Source: SVKR01 sp963605115 (GTDB lineage Bacteria > Bacillota > Clostridia > Oscillospirales > Oscillospiraceae). From it: DNA of 15,767 nt. The notes under the pieces were generated by a model that was not told the DNA's origin, did not search any database, and worked only from the letters and a program-made list of their open reading frames with translations. The first letter of the stretch is position 1, and each line of letters opens with the position of its first letter. Position numbers and translations under genes: made by a program. The DNA is taken from the NCBI GenBank assembly GCA_963605115.1, contig CAVCTM010000049.1:1-15767 (forward strand). Reading direction: 5' to 3'. This document shows positions 8,240 through 14,733 of this stretch, one piece after another.

Positions 8240-9258
8240 TCATTTTATCCGTGGAATCCACCTGCGACGAGACCGCCGTCGCCCTCGTGCGCGACGGGCG
8301 GGAGATCCTGACAGACCAGATCTTCTCCCAAGCCGGGCTGCACGCCGTTTACGGCGGCGTCGTGCCGGAGATCGCCTCGCGCAGCCATGTGGAGGTCATC
8401 TACCAGCTCGCCGACCGCGCCCTCGCCGCCGCCGGGATCACCCGGCAGGATATCGGCGCCGTTGCGGTCAGCTTCGCACCGGGGCTCATCGGCGCGGTGC
8501 TTGTCGGCGTCAATTTCGCGAAAAGCGCGGCGAGCGCCCTCGGCGTGCCGCTCATTCCGGTCCACCATATCCGGGGCCACATGGCGGCGAACTACCTCGC
8601 CTATCCGGAGCTGACCCCGCCCTTCGTCTGCCTCGCCATCTCCGGCGGCAACACCATCATCGTGGACGTGCGGGATTACACGGATATGCGCATCATGGGC
8701 GCGACGCGCGACGACGCCGCCGGCGAATGCTTCGACAAGACCGCGCGCGTCCTCGGCCTCGGCTACCCCGGCGGGAAGCCCGTGGACGACCTTGCAAAGG
8801 GCGGGGATGACTGCCGCTACACGCTGCCCGTCGCGCGCGTGGAGGGGCATCCTTACGATATGAGCTTTTCCGGGCTGAAGACCGCGGTCATCAACCTTGT
8901 CCACCACGCGGAGCAGACCGGCGAGGCGCTCGACCGCGCCTCGCTCTGCGCCTCGTTCCAGCGCGCCGTGAGCGAGTCGCTCGTCCCGCGCGCCATTGCC
9001 GCGGTGCGCGAGCGGGGCTACGGCAAGCTCGTCGCCGCCGGCGGCGTCGCGGCGAACAGCCGCATCCGCGCCGATCTGGAGCGCGCGGCGAAGGAGGCGG
9101 GCGTGGAGCTTTTCGTCCCGCCGCTGCGTCTCTGCGGCGACAATGCCGCCATGGTCGGCGCGCAGGGCTACTATGAATTCCTCGCCGGAAACACCGCCGG
9201 CAGCGACTTGAACGCCTACGCGAGCATGGAGCTCAGCGAGGTCGGCGCAGGAGACTGA
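8236..9258 (+). CDS. tsaD: tRNA N6-adenosine threonylcarbamoyltransferase TsaD
   Basis: TsaD transfers the threonylcarbamoyl group from threonylcarbamoyl-AMP to A37 of ANN-decoding tRNAs, giving t6A; in bacteria it works with TsaB and TsaE. The 340 residues match the usual length. The ASKHA-fold features are clear: N-terminal STCDETA (8-14), the metal-binding HHIRGH (110-115) with His111 and His115, CLAISGGNT (132-140), GAGEC-like AAGECFDKTARVLG (161-174), and GDNAAM (301-306) with Asp302 as third metal ligand. The ATG overlaps the preceding GNAT stop by 4 nt and has GAGGAGGAAG just upstream. TsaD is normally essential, so tsaB and tsaE should lie elsewhere on the genome. Confidence 0.98.
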   Translation: MIILSVESTCDETAVALVRDGREILTDQIFSQAGLHAVYGGVVPEIASRSHVEVIYQLADRALAAAGITRQDIGAVAVSFAPGLIGAVLVGVNFAKSAASALGVPLIPVHHIRGHMAANYLAYPELTPPFVCLAISGGNTIIVDVRDYTDMRIMGATRDDAAGECFDKTARVLGLGYPGGKPVDDLAKGGDDCRYTLPVARVEGHPYDMSFSGLKTAVINLVHHAEQTGEALDRASLCASFQRAVSESLVPRAIAAVRERGYGKLVAAGGVAANSRIRADLERAAKEAGVELFVPPLRLCGDNAAMVGAQGYYEFLAGNTAGSDLNAYASMELSEVGAGD

Positions 9259-9283
9259 AAAAACCGGAAAGGAGGCGGCAGCC

Positions 9284-9964
9284 ATGCCGAACGTCCACGA
9301 GGGGCATCGCGACCGGCTGAAACGAAAATTCCGCGACCACGGGCTTGACAGCTTCACGGACGTCGAGGCGCTGGAGCTGCTGCTTTTCTACGCCATCCCG
9401 CGGCGCGACACGAACGAGCTCGCCCACGCGCTGCTCGCCCACTTCGGCTCCTTCCGCGCCGTGCTGGAGGCGGACGCCGCCGACCTCGCCGCCGTGCCCG
9501 GCGTCGGCGAAACGGCGGCGGGGCTCATTACGCTCACGGCGGCGCTGAACCGGCGCTATCTGCGCGCCGAGCGCGGCGAGGGCAGACAGCTGCTGAGCAG
9601 CGACGCCGCGGGCGATTTTCTCTGTCCGCTCTTCACCTACTGCGCGGAGGAGACCGCGTTCCTCGTCTCGATGGACAGCGCCTCGCGCGTGCGCCACTGC
9701 CGCGAGCTCGCGAACGGCAGCATCAACCGCGTGGAGCTCGCCGTGCGCGACGTGGTGGACCTTGCGCTGCGGGACCGCGCCGCGCGCGTCATCCTCGCCC
9801 ACAACCACCTCTCCGGCACCGCGCTGCCCTCCCAGAGCGACATCGACACCACCGAGCGGCTTTTTCAGGCGCTCGCCCTCATCGGCGTGGAGCTCGCCGA
9901 CCACATCATCGTCTGCGGCAGCGACTTCGTGTCCATGCGCGACAGCGGGTATTTCAAATATTAG
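9284..9964 (+). CDS. radC: RadC family JAB-domain protein
   Basis: The 226-residue protein has an N-terminal helix-hairpin-helix region (about 20-90, with AVPGVGETAA at 70-79) and a C-terminal JAB/MPN metalloprotease-like fold. The JAMM-type metal motif is H173-N-H175 with Asp186, in HNHLSGTALPSQSD; most RadC proteins have HNHPSG, so Pro is replaced by Leu here. The true function of RadC is unsettled: the original DNA-repair assignment in E. coli was withdrawn, and links to natural transformation and anti-restriction have been proposed. It starts 25 nt after tsaD behind a strong AAAGGAGG site and is the last gene before a hairpin terminator. Confidence 0.95.
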   Translation: MPNVHEGHRDRLKRKFRDHGLDSFTDVEALELLLFYAIPRRDTNELAHALLAHFGSFRAVLEADAADLAAVPGVGETAAGLITLTAALNRRYLRAERGEGRQLLSSDAAGDFLCPLFTYCAEETAFLVSMDSASRVRHCRELANGSINRVELAVRDVVDLALRDRAARVILAHNHLSGTALPSQSDIDTTERLFQALALIGVELADHIIVCGSDFVSMRDSGYFKY

Positions 9965-9969
9965 TCAAC

Positions 9970-9997
9970 TAAGCCCCCGCCGTCCGGCGGGGGCTTA
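9970..9997 (+). terminator. Hairpin terminator after radC
   Basis: The arms AAGCCCCCGCC (9971-9981) and GGCGGGGGCTT (9986-9996) pair perfectly around a GTCC loop, with an extra T-A pair at 9970/9997. The following sequence AACTGTTGCTTA is only moderately T-rich, so termination may be partial. It closes the uvrB-radC operon. Confidence 0.7.
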
Positions 9998-10030
9998 ACT
10001 GTTGCTTATAGCGCGATAATTATGTTTGAT

Positions 10031-10059
10031 TTCCTTTTTTCGGGCAGGCGCTGTATAAT
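10031..10059 (+). promoter_or_regulatory. Probable promoter of the amidohydrolase gene
   Basis: A perfect TATAAT is at 10054-10059, preceded by TG. The best-spaced -35 (TTCCTT, 10031-10036, 17-nt spacer) is weak; TTGATT at 10026-10031 is closer to consensus but 22 nt away. The position between the radC terminator and the next gene supports a new transcription unit. The leader is about 55 nt long. Confidence 0.5.
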
Positions 10060-10119
10060 TTCACTATAAAACCTATGGCGAAAGGCAGCCTGAATTGAGA
10101 ATAAAGGAGAATCATCACT

Positions 10120-11256
10120 ATGAGCAAGATCGGAAGATGGGTCGTTGACTGCCACATCCACTGCGGCAAGAAGGACCAGACCAGCAAAAACGCCACCGTG
10201 GACGGCGTCTACCGCGAGGTGGAGGCGGTCGACAACTCCGGCGAGGCGCTGTTCGATATGGACGCCTACGGCGTCGATATGGGCATCCTGCTCCCCAGCT
10301 TTATCGGCACCCACAGCGACGAATACGCCGCGATCTGCAAGCGCAACCCGACCCGCTTCCGCACCTGCGCGATCGAGACGGAGCTCCGCTTCGCCTGCGC
10401 CAAGGGCAAGGACCACTGGACCATCGAGAAGGCGCTCAAGGAGCTCGACGGCTACTTTTCCGGTCCGGACAAGGAGTGGTTCGTCGGCATCGGCGAGTTC
10501 GCCCCCGGCTCCATGGGCATCCTCCGCGACCGCCCGACCCGCATGGACCGCTTCAAGGAGTGGTGCCAGATCGCCGAGTTCTGCATCCACTACGACATCC
10601 CCTGCTACACCCATGAGTTCACGACCTACTGCATGGAGGAGCACCTCACCATGATCGCGGCGGTCTGCACCAAGTATCCCGCGTTCAAGGTCATCATCGC
10701 CCACGGCGGCGGCAGCGCGGAGGACGACATCAAGAAGGCGGTCTCCCTCGCCCGCAACTTCGAGAACATCTATCTGGAGACCGGCTACTGGCGCGCGGAG
10801 TATTATGAGCACGCCCTCATCGACCCGGACCTCGGCGCGGCGAAGCTGCTCTGGGGCGGCGGCGACACCGGCAGCCACATCTGGTACCCGATGATCCGCA
10901 AGGGCGCGGTCCGCGCGGAGAAGACCCTCGTCTACAATAACCGCAGCAACTGGATCTGGTCCGGTCAGAAGGCGACCGACTACCAGCCGGACTTCCTCGG
11001 CTGGGCGACGCATCAGGTGAACCGTCTGAAGGACCTCGACCTCTGCACGCAGGACGAGATCAACCTCATCGTCGGCGGCAACGCCGCGCGGCTTTATAAG
11101 CTGCCCGTGCCGAAGCACTGCTCCTTTGCCGCCAACCGCCCGGACCTCAACCTCATGCCGCGCGAGATTCTGGAGGACCCGAACCCGACGAAGCGCGCCC
11201 AGTTCCTGTGGCCCGAAGGCGTCGACTATGTCGGCGGTGCGCACACCATCATCTGA
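10120..11256 (+). CDS. Amidohydrolase-2-type TIM-barrel metallohydrolase
   Basis: The 378-residue protein belongs to the amidohydrolase superfamily, branch 2, a group that includes lactonases, decarboxylases such as ACMSD, and C-C hydrolases. Metal and active-site residues are in the expected order: Asp10-x-His12-x-His14 in VDCHIHCG, His165 in YTHEF, His195 in IIAHGGG and Asp249 in LLWGGGD. The C-terminal NLIVGGNAARLYKL is the usual end of the barrel. There is no signal peptide, so it is cytoplasmic. AAAGGAGA at 10103-10110 lies 9 nt before the ATG. Lysine is almost always AAG, which together with many C-ending codons suggests high expression. Its neighbours suggest a step in sugar or cyclitol breakdown, perhaps a lactonase or ring-opening reaction. 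The substrate is not identifiable from sequence. Confidence 0.85.
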   Translation: MSKIGRWVVDCHIHCGKKDQTSKNATVDGVYREVEAVDNSGEALFDMDAYGVDMGILLPSFIGTHSDEYAAICKRNPTRFRTCAIETELRFACAKGKDHWTIEKALKELDGYFSGPDKEWFVGIGEFAPGSMGILRDRPTRMDRFKEWCQIAEFCIHYDIPCYTHEFTTYCMEEHLTMIAAVCTKYPAFKVIIAHGGGSAEDDIKKAVSLARNFENIYLETGYWRAEYYEHALIDPDLGAAKLLWGGGDTGSHIWYPMIRKGAVRAEKTLVYNNRSNWIWSGQKATDYQPDFLGWATHQVNRLKDLDLCTQDEINLIVGGNAARLYKLPVPKHCSFAANRPDLNLMPREILEDPNPTKRAQFLWPEGVDYVGGAHTII

Positions 11257-11296
11257 GCTTCGAAAAATAAATGTAATTAAATACACGCATTTTCTA

Positions 11297-11325
11297 TTGA
11301 CTTGACGGAAAAAGTCTGATACACT
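11297..11325 (+). promoter_or_regulatory. Sigma-A promoter of the creatininase-like gene
   Basis: TTGACT (11297-11302) and TACACT (11320-11325) are separated by exactly 17 nt in an AT-rich patch that stands out in this GC-rich window. A start near 11332 would leave a leader of about 93 nt. A second TTGACG at 11302-11307 overlaps the -35. No strong terminator was seen between 11257 and this promoter, so read-through from the amidohydrolase gene is also likely. Confidence 0.65.
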
Positions 11326-11360
11326 GAGGGTACCGGGGCGTGGAAAGCGTCCCGGACCTC
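11326..11360 (+). promoter_or_regulatory. Hairpin at the transcription start of the creatininase-like gene
   Basis: GAGG (11326-11329) pairs with CCTC (11357-11360), T11331 with A11356, and CCGGGGCG (11333-11340) with CGTCCCGG (11348-11355, one G.T pair), with single bulges at 11330 and 11332. It begins directly after the -10 box. It could be an operator read as DNA or a 5'-end stabilising RNA hairpin. I do not recognise it as a known riboswitch. Confidence 0.4.
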
Positions 11361-11424
11361 GGCGCAAACTGACCTGTTCCCACACCCCACACAAACTTTT
11401 TTATGGAAAGGAAGCTGCGAAGAC

Positions 11425-12558
11425 ATGGCGAGAACCACATATAAAAAGGAAGTCATGGGCGAGACTTGGTACATGACGGACTATCCGCGCATCCAGTTTG
11501 AAAACAACTCCACCGGTCTGCTGAAAAAGCGCATCTGGGAGGCGAGCACCGACGAGATCGAGGAGATCCTGAAAGATTACGGTCTCCCCGCGGAGAGCGA
11601 GCTCGGCAAGGCGGGCTGCTATATCCAGAACACCCCGCGCTATAAGGTGATGGAAAAGCGCCGCAAAAACGACGTCGTTCTCATCCCCATCGGCACGACC
11701 GAGAACCACGGCGTCCACAACCCCTCCGGGCTGGACACCTACATGGTCTCCTATATCTGCGAGGCGGTCCGCCGCAAGACCGCCAAGATGGGCATCGAGG
11801 TCGCGCTGGCGCTGCCCCCCATCAACTACGGCGGCCACCCCTATCACCATGTCGCGATGCCCGGCACCTATATGGTGACGGAGGAGGTCGTGCGCGAGAC
11901 CCTGATCTATACGCTGCTCGGTCTCTGGGACGACGGCTACCGCAAGTTCATCCTCGTCAACAACCACGGTCACAAGTGGATGCTGGAGAGCGCCGTGCAG
12001 GAGTTCTTCAAGCGCTATCAGCTCCCCGCCATCGTGAGCGAGCTGGAGTGGCACCGCGCCATCCGCGAGTTCTGGATCCCCATCGACGAGCCGGATTCCC
12101 TGACCACCCACTTCGTCCATGCCGACGAGGCGGAGACCTGCGTGGCGAACTTCCTGTTCGGCGATATGGTCGATATGAGCGTCTGCGTGGATGCCCAGCC
12201 GAAGGGCCTTGCCCTCGCGGGACACTACGACACCTCCGTCGACTCTTACGGCCGCGCCCACACCTGGAGCGAGGGCGAGGGTCACAACGTCATCGAGCGC
12301 TACGGCACGCCGGAGGGCGTCGTCGGCTATCCGAGCCGCGGCGACGCGTTCAAGGCCAAGCGCCCCATTGCCGCCATCTGCGAGTATATCACGCTGATGA
12401 TCACCGAGATGCTCGAAAAGTATCCCGCCGGCACCGCGCCGATCGAGGGCTTCACCACCCGCCCGGCGGAGGAAGTCGCGGGCTGCTTCAAAGAGCCGCT
12501 CAGCGAAGGCTGGGTCTCCGTCCACGAGCTGCCGAAGCGGGGGATATTTAACCGCTGA
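11425..12558 (+). CDS. Creatininase-superfamily hydrolase, candidate 3-dehydro-scyllo-inosose hydrolase (IolN-like)
   Basis: The 377-residue protein has an N-terminal extension of about 80 residues followed by a creatininase fold. The family metal ligands are all present: Glu93 and His95 in IPIGTTENHGVHNPSGLD, Asp104 in the same segment, His181 in FILVNNHGH, and Glu237 in HADEAETC (232-239). Plain creatininases are about 250 residues, so this is a longer subtype. In the Thermotoga maritima inositol pathway, IolN is a creatininase-superfamily enzyme that hydrolyses the diketone 3-dehydro-scyllo-inosose to 5-keto-L-gluconate, and it is encoded beside a zinc-dependent dehydrogenase, IolM. The same pairing occurs here, which is why I favour that role. 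Creatinine or other amide hydrolysis remains possible. It has its own promoter, and AAAGGAAG at 11407-11414 lies 10 nt before the ATG. A strong hairpin follows the stop. Confidence 0.75.
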   Translation: MARTTYKKEVMGETWYMTDYPRIQFENNSTGLLKKRIWEASTDEIEEILKDYGLPAESELGKAGCYIQNTPRYKVMEKRRKNDVVLIPIGTTENHGVHNPSGLDTYMVSYICEAVRRKTAKMGIEVALALPPINYGGHPYHHVAMPGTYMVTEEVVRETLIYTLLGLWDDGYRKFILVNNHGHKWMLESAVQEFFKRYQLPAIVSELEWHRAIREFWIPIDEPDSLTTHFVHADEAETCVANFLFGDMVDMSVCVDAQPKGLALAGHYDTSVDSYGRAHTWSEGEGHNVIERYGTPEGVVGYPSRGDAFKAKRPIAAICEYITLMITEMLEKYPAGTAPIEGFTTRPAEEVAGCFKEPLSEGWVSVHELPKRGIFNR

Positions 12559-12563
12559 AGCGT

Positions 12564-12598
12564 CAAATGAGAGACCGCCTTTGGCGGTCTCTCATTTG
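12564..12598. terminator. Perfect 16-bp terminator-like hairpin after the creatininase-like gene
   Basis: Arms 12564-12579 and 12583-12598 pair without mismatch around a TTT loop. The GC-rich core is GACCGCC/GGCGGTC. The outer arm is A/T-richer, but a true T-run after the stem is lacking, so it may be a weak or bidirectional terminator, or an RNA 3'-end stabiliser. Confidence 0.6.
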
Positions 12599-12609
12599 AG
12601 GGGGATTCA

Positions 12610-12733
12610 CTCCGCTGCAGCGCACGCCCCTTTGGGGCGCACGTTTGCGGAGCGCAGAGTATTTTTCGGCACGCACGTGTCGCGCCGAAAAATGGATTTG
12701 ACTTTATTCGCTGCTGCGGCAGCGAACTCTGCG
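12610..12733 (+). promoter_or_regulatory. Highly structured leader with a potential three-way junction, upstream of the dehydrogenase gene
   Basis: I find no gene in 12559-12805. Instead, helices lie end to end. CTCCGC (12610-12615) pairs with GCGGAG (12647-12652) and encloses CGCCCC/GGGGCG (12625-12630/12634-12639). Directly adjacent, CGCAGAGT (12653-12660) pairs with ACTCTGCG (12726-12733) and encloses two further perfect hairpins: ATTTTTCGGC/GCCGAAAAAT (12661-12670/12684-12693) and TTCGCTGC/GCAGCGAA (12707-12714/12719-12726, sharing one base with the outer helix). This forms a three-way junction followed by a terminator just before the dehydrogenase. It could be an attenuating leader, an independent small RNA, or an intergenic repeat. 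I recognise no known riboswitch family, and no convincing promoter was found between the two terminators. Confidence 0.4.
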
Positions 12734-12746
12734 AGGCTTTAAAACT

Positions 12747-12779
12747 AAAGACGGCGGACATTGGTTCGCCGTCTTTTTT
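12747..12779 (+). terminator. Rho-independent terminator 26 nt before the dehydrogenase start
   Basis: AAAGACGGCG (12747-12756) and CGCCGTCTTT (12767-12776) pair perfectly around a 10-nt loop, followed by a T-run that ends at 12779. This is a canonical intrinsic terminator. Because the dehydrogenase start is at 12806 and no promoter fits between them, transcription of the downstream operon must pass through it, which suggests attenuation or read-through control. Confidence 0.75.
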
Positions 12780-12805
12780 GAAATTTTGTTTTGGAGGATG
12801 ATTCG

Positions 12806-13861
12806 ATGTCTGATAGGATGAAAGCGGTCGTTCTGACGGGACCGGGGGAGTATTCGGTGCAGCGGGTGCCGGTGCCGGAGCCGGGACCGATGGAGGTTCT
12901 GGTGCGCATCCGCGCCGTCGCCATCTGCGGGACGGACCCGAAGCTCTTCGCCGGAGCGTTCGCCGGAATGTGGCCCCCGGCTTATCCCTTTATCGCGGGC
13001 CATGAGTTCGCCGGCGAGGTCGCGGCGCTCGGCGCGGGCGTCACGAGCCTCGCCGTGGGCGACCGCGTCGCGGGCGAGGCGCACTGCGGCTGCGGCCACT
13101 GCCGCGCGTGCATGGCGGGCTTTTATAACCTCTGCGAAAACTATGGGCGCCCGGAGACGGGCCACCGGCACTACGGCTTTATCGTGCAGGGCGCTTATGC
13201 GGAATATAATGTCTACAGCGTCAAGGCGGTCACGAAAATGCCTGACAACGTGAGCTTCGACGAGGGCAGCATGTGCGACACGGCGGGCACGAGCTTCAAC
13301 GGCATCCGGCTCATCGGCGTGACGCCCGGCGGCTTCTCCGCCTTCATCGGACCGGGTCCGGTCGGACTTTCCGCCATGCTGATGGCGAAAAGCATGGGCT
13401 CCACGGTCATCATGGTGGGCAGAGGCGCGCGTCTGGAGGCGGCAAAACGCCTCGGCGCGGATTTTGTTGTTGACTTTGAGAAAGAAAATATGTATGCTCG
13501 TATAGAAGAGATCACCGGCGGCAGAAAAGCCGACGAGGTTTTCGAGTGCGCCGGAAACGAGGCGTCCGTCAATCAGGCGCTCGGCAGCGTCAGGCGCGGC
13601 GGAGCCGTCGCGCTGCTCGGTCTGCCGACCGCAAACAGCATGAATGTCAATATGAAGAGCGTGATCATGGACCAGATCCGCGTGCAGGGCTGCCGCGCCA
13701 ATCCCAACTGCTCCGAGCAGGTGCTGCGCATGATGAGCACCGGCGGGCTGAACGTGAAGGACATGGTGACGCACACCTTCGCCATTGACGACATCCATGA
13801 GGCGATGGACACCTTTGTCCACCGCCGCGACGGTGCCTTAAAGGTGGTCATCCATCCCTAA
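12806..13861 (+). CDS. Zinc-dependent medium-chain dehydrogenase (sorbitol dehydrogenase/IolM-like)
   Basis: The 351-residue enzyme oxidises a secondary hydroxyl of a polyol or sugar using NAD(P). Visible features are catalytic-zinc ligands Cys41 and GHE (65-67), structural-zinc cysteines 96, 99, 102 and 110, and the Rossmann loop GPGPVG (182-187). At the end of the second Rossmann strand, where NAD-dependent enzymes usually have Asp, the sequence is VGRGARLEAA (Gly205-Arg206), so NADP may be used instead. The start is ATG 12806, 8 nt after GGAGG (12793-12797); an upstream TTG at 12791 would swallow the ribosome binding site. ATG 12818 is another option. It is followed 32 nt later by the split transketolase genes. 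With the IolN-like hydrolase nearby, a scyllo-inosose 3-dehydrogenase-type role is plausible, but threonine or polyol dehydrogenase activity cannot be excluded. Confidence 0.85.
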   Translation: MSDRMKAVVLTGPGEYSVQRVPVPEPGPMEVLVRIRAVAICGTDPKLFAGAFAGMWPPAYPFIAGHEFAGEVAALGAGVTSLAVGDRVAGEAHCGCGHCRACMAGFYNLCENYGRPETGHRHYGFIVQGAYAEYNVYSVKAVTKMPDNVSFDEGSMCDTAGTSFNGIRLIGVTPGGFSAFIGPGPVGLSAMLMAKSMGSTVIMVGRGARLEAAKRLGADFVVDFEKENMYARIEEITGGRKADEVFECAGNEASVNQALGSVRRGGAVALLGLPTANSMNVNMKSVIMDQIRVQGCRANPNCSEQVLRMMSTGGLNVKDMVTHTFAIDDIHEAMDTFVHRRDGALKVVIHP

Positions 13862-13893
13862 GAGAAACCAAGAGGAGGTCAAAAGAAGGAAAC

Positions 13894-14733
13894 ATGATGG
13901 ATTCCGCAACTGTAAAAGAGCTGGAGTCGAAGTGCCGGGAGATCCGCTACCTGATCGTTGACACCATCGCCACGGTGGGCAGCGGTCACGTGGGCGGCAG
14001 TCTCTCCGCGGTCGAGGCCGTGGTGACGCTCTACTACCGGCACATGAACATCGACCCCGCGAACCCGGATATGCCGGGACGCGACCGGTTCGTCCTCTCC
14101 AAGGGTCACGCCGGCCCCGTGCTGTATGCAACGCTCGCCGAAAAGGGCTATTTCGACAAGAGCTGGCTGCACACGATGAACAAGCCCTACACCCGCCTGC
14201 CGAGCCACGTTGACCGCCGGCTCACCCCCGGCGTGGACATGACCGCGGGCTCGCTGGGTCAGGGGCTCTCCGCCGCCGTGGGCATCGCCATCGGCTCGAA
14301 GCTCTCCGGCGACGGCGCTTACACCTACTGCATGCTGGGCGACGGCGAGAGCGAGGAGGGACAGGTCTGGGAGGCCGCCATGTTCGCCTGCCACGAAAAG
14401 CTGGACCACCTGATCGGCTTCACCGACTATAATAAGCAGCAGATCGACGGCTATGTCGACGAGATGACCGGTATCGCGCCGCTCGCCGACAAGTGGGTCG
14501 CCTTCGGCTGGAACGTCATCGAGGTCGACGGGCACGACATCGCCGCCATCGACGACGCGATCTGCCGCGCCAAGGCGCACACGGGCAGCCCGTCCATGAT
14601 CGTGCTGCACACGGTGAAGGGCAAGGGCTACTCCCGCGCGGAGAACTCCCCCATCGCCTGCCACAGCATGACGTTTACCGCCGAGCAGCACGAGGAAGCG
14701 CTGCATGAGCTGGAAGGAGGTCTGGAGAAATGA
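13894..14733 (+). CDS. Transketolase, N-terminal (thiamine diphosphate-binding) subunit
   Basis: Transketolase moves a two-carbon ketol unit between sugars. This 279-residue protein is the N-terminal half in a split enzyme. It has GSGHVGGSLSAVEAV (29-43) with the conserved His, DRFVLSKGHA (64-73), GSLGQGLS (119-126) and the thiamine diphosphate motif GDGESEEGQ (149-157), ending at Asn180 in DYNKQQ. Full-length enzymes usually have GDGELxEGQ, so Glu-Ser replaces Glu-Leu. There are two possible starts. ATG 13897 has AAGGA 6 nt upstream; ATG 13894 gives one more Met. A GAGGAGGT at 13872-13879 is rather distant. The stop overlaps the next gene by 4 nt, as expected for subunits made in equal amounts. 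A place in a catabolic cluster suggests a specialised acceptor or donor rather than only the pentose phosphate pathway. Confidence 0.93.
   Translation: MMDSATVKELESKCREIRYLIVDTIATVGSGHVGGSLSAVEAVVTLYYRHMNIDPANPDMPGRDRFVLSKGHAGPVLYATLAEKGYFDKSWLHTMNKPYTRLPSHVDRRLTPGVDMTAGSLGQGLSAAVGIAIGSKLSGDGAYTYCMLGDGESEEGQVWEAAMFACHEKLDHLIGFTDYNKQQIDGYVDEMTGIAPLADKWVAFGWNVIEVDGHDIAAIDDAICRAKAHTGSPSMIVLHTVKGKGYSRAENSPIACHSMTFTAEQHEEALHELEGGLEK

Noticed and set aside
11425..12558. Simple creatinine amidohydrolase assignment
   Set aside because: The metal ligands fit the superfamily, but the protein is over 100 residues longer than typical creatininases, and the neighbours are sugar or polyol enzymes rather than creatine or sarcosine enzymes.
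12610..12733. Known RNA class (riboswitch, 6S, SRP, T-box) for the structured leader
   Set aside because: I could not find diagnostic conserved motifs of these families, such as the T-box TGGNACC bulge sequence or the SRP GGAA/GNRA core, so no family name is given.
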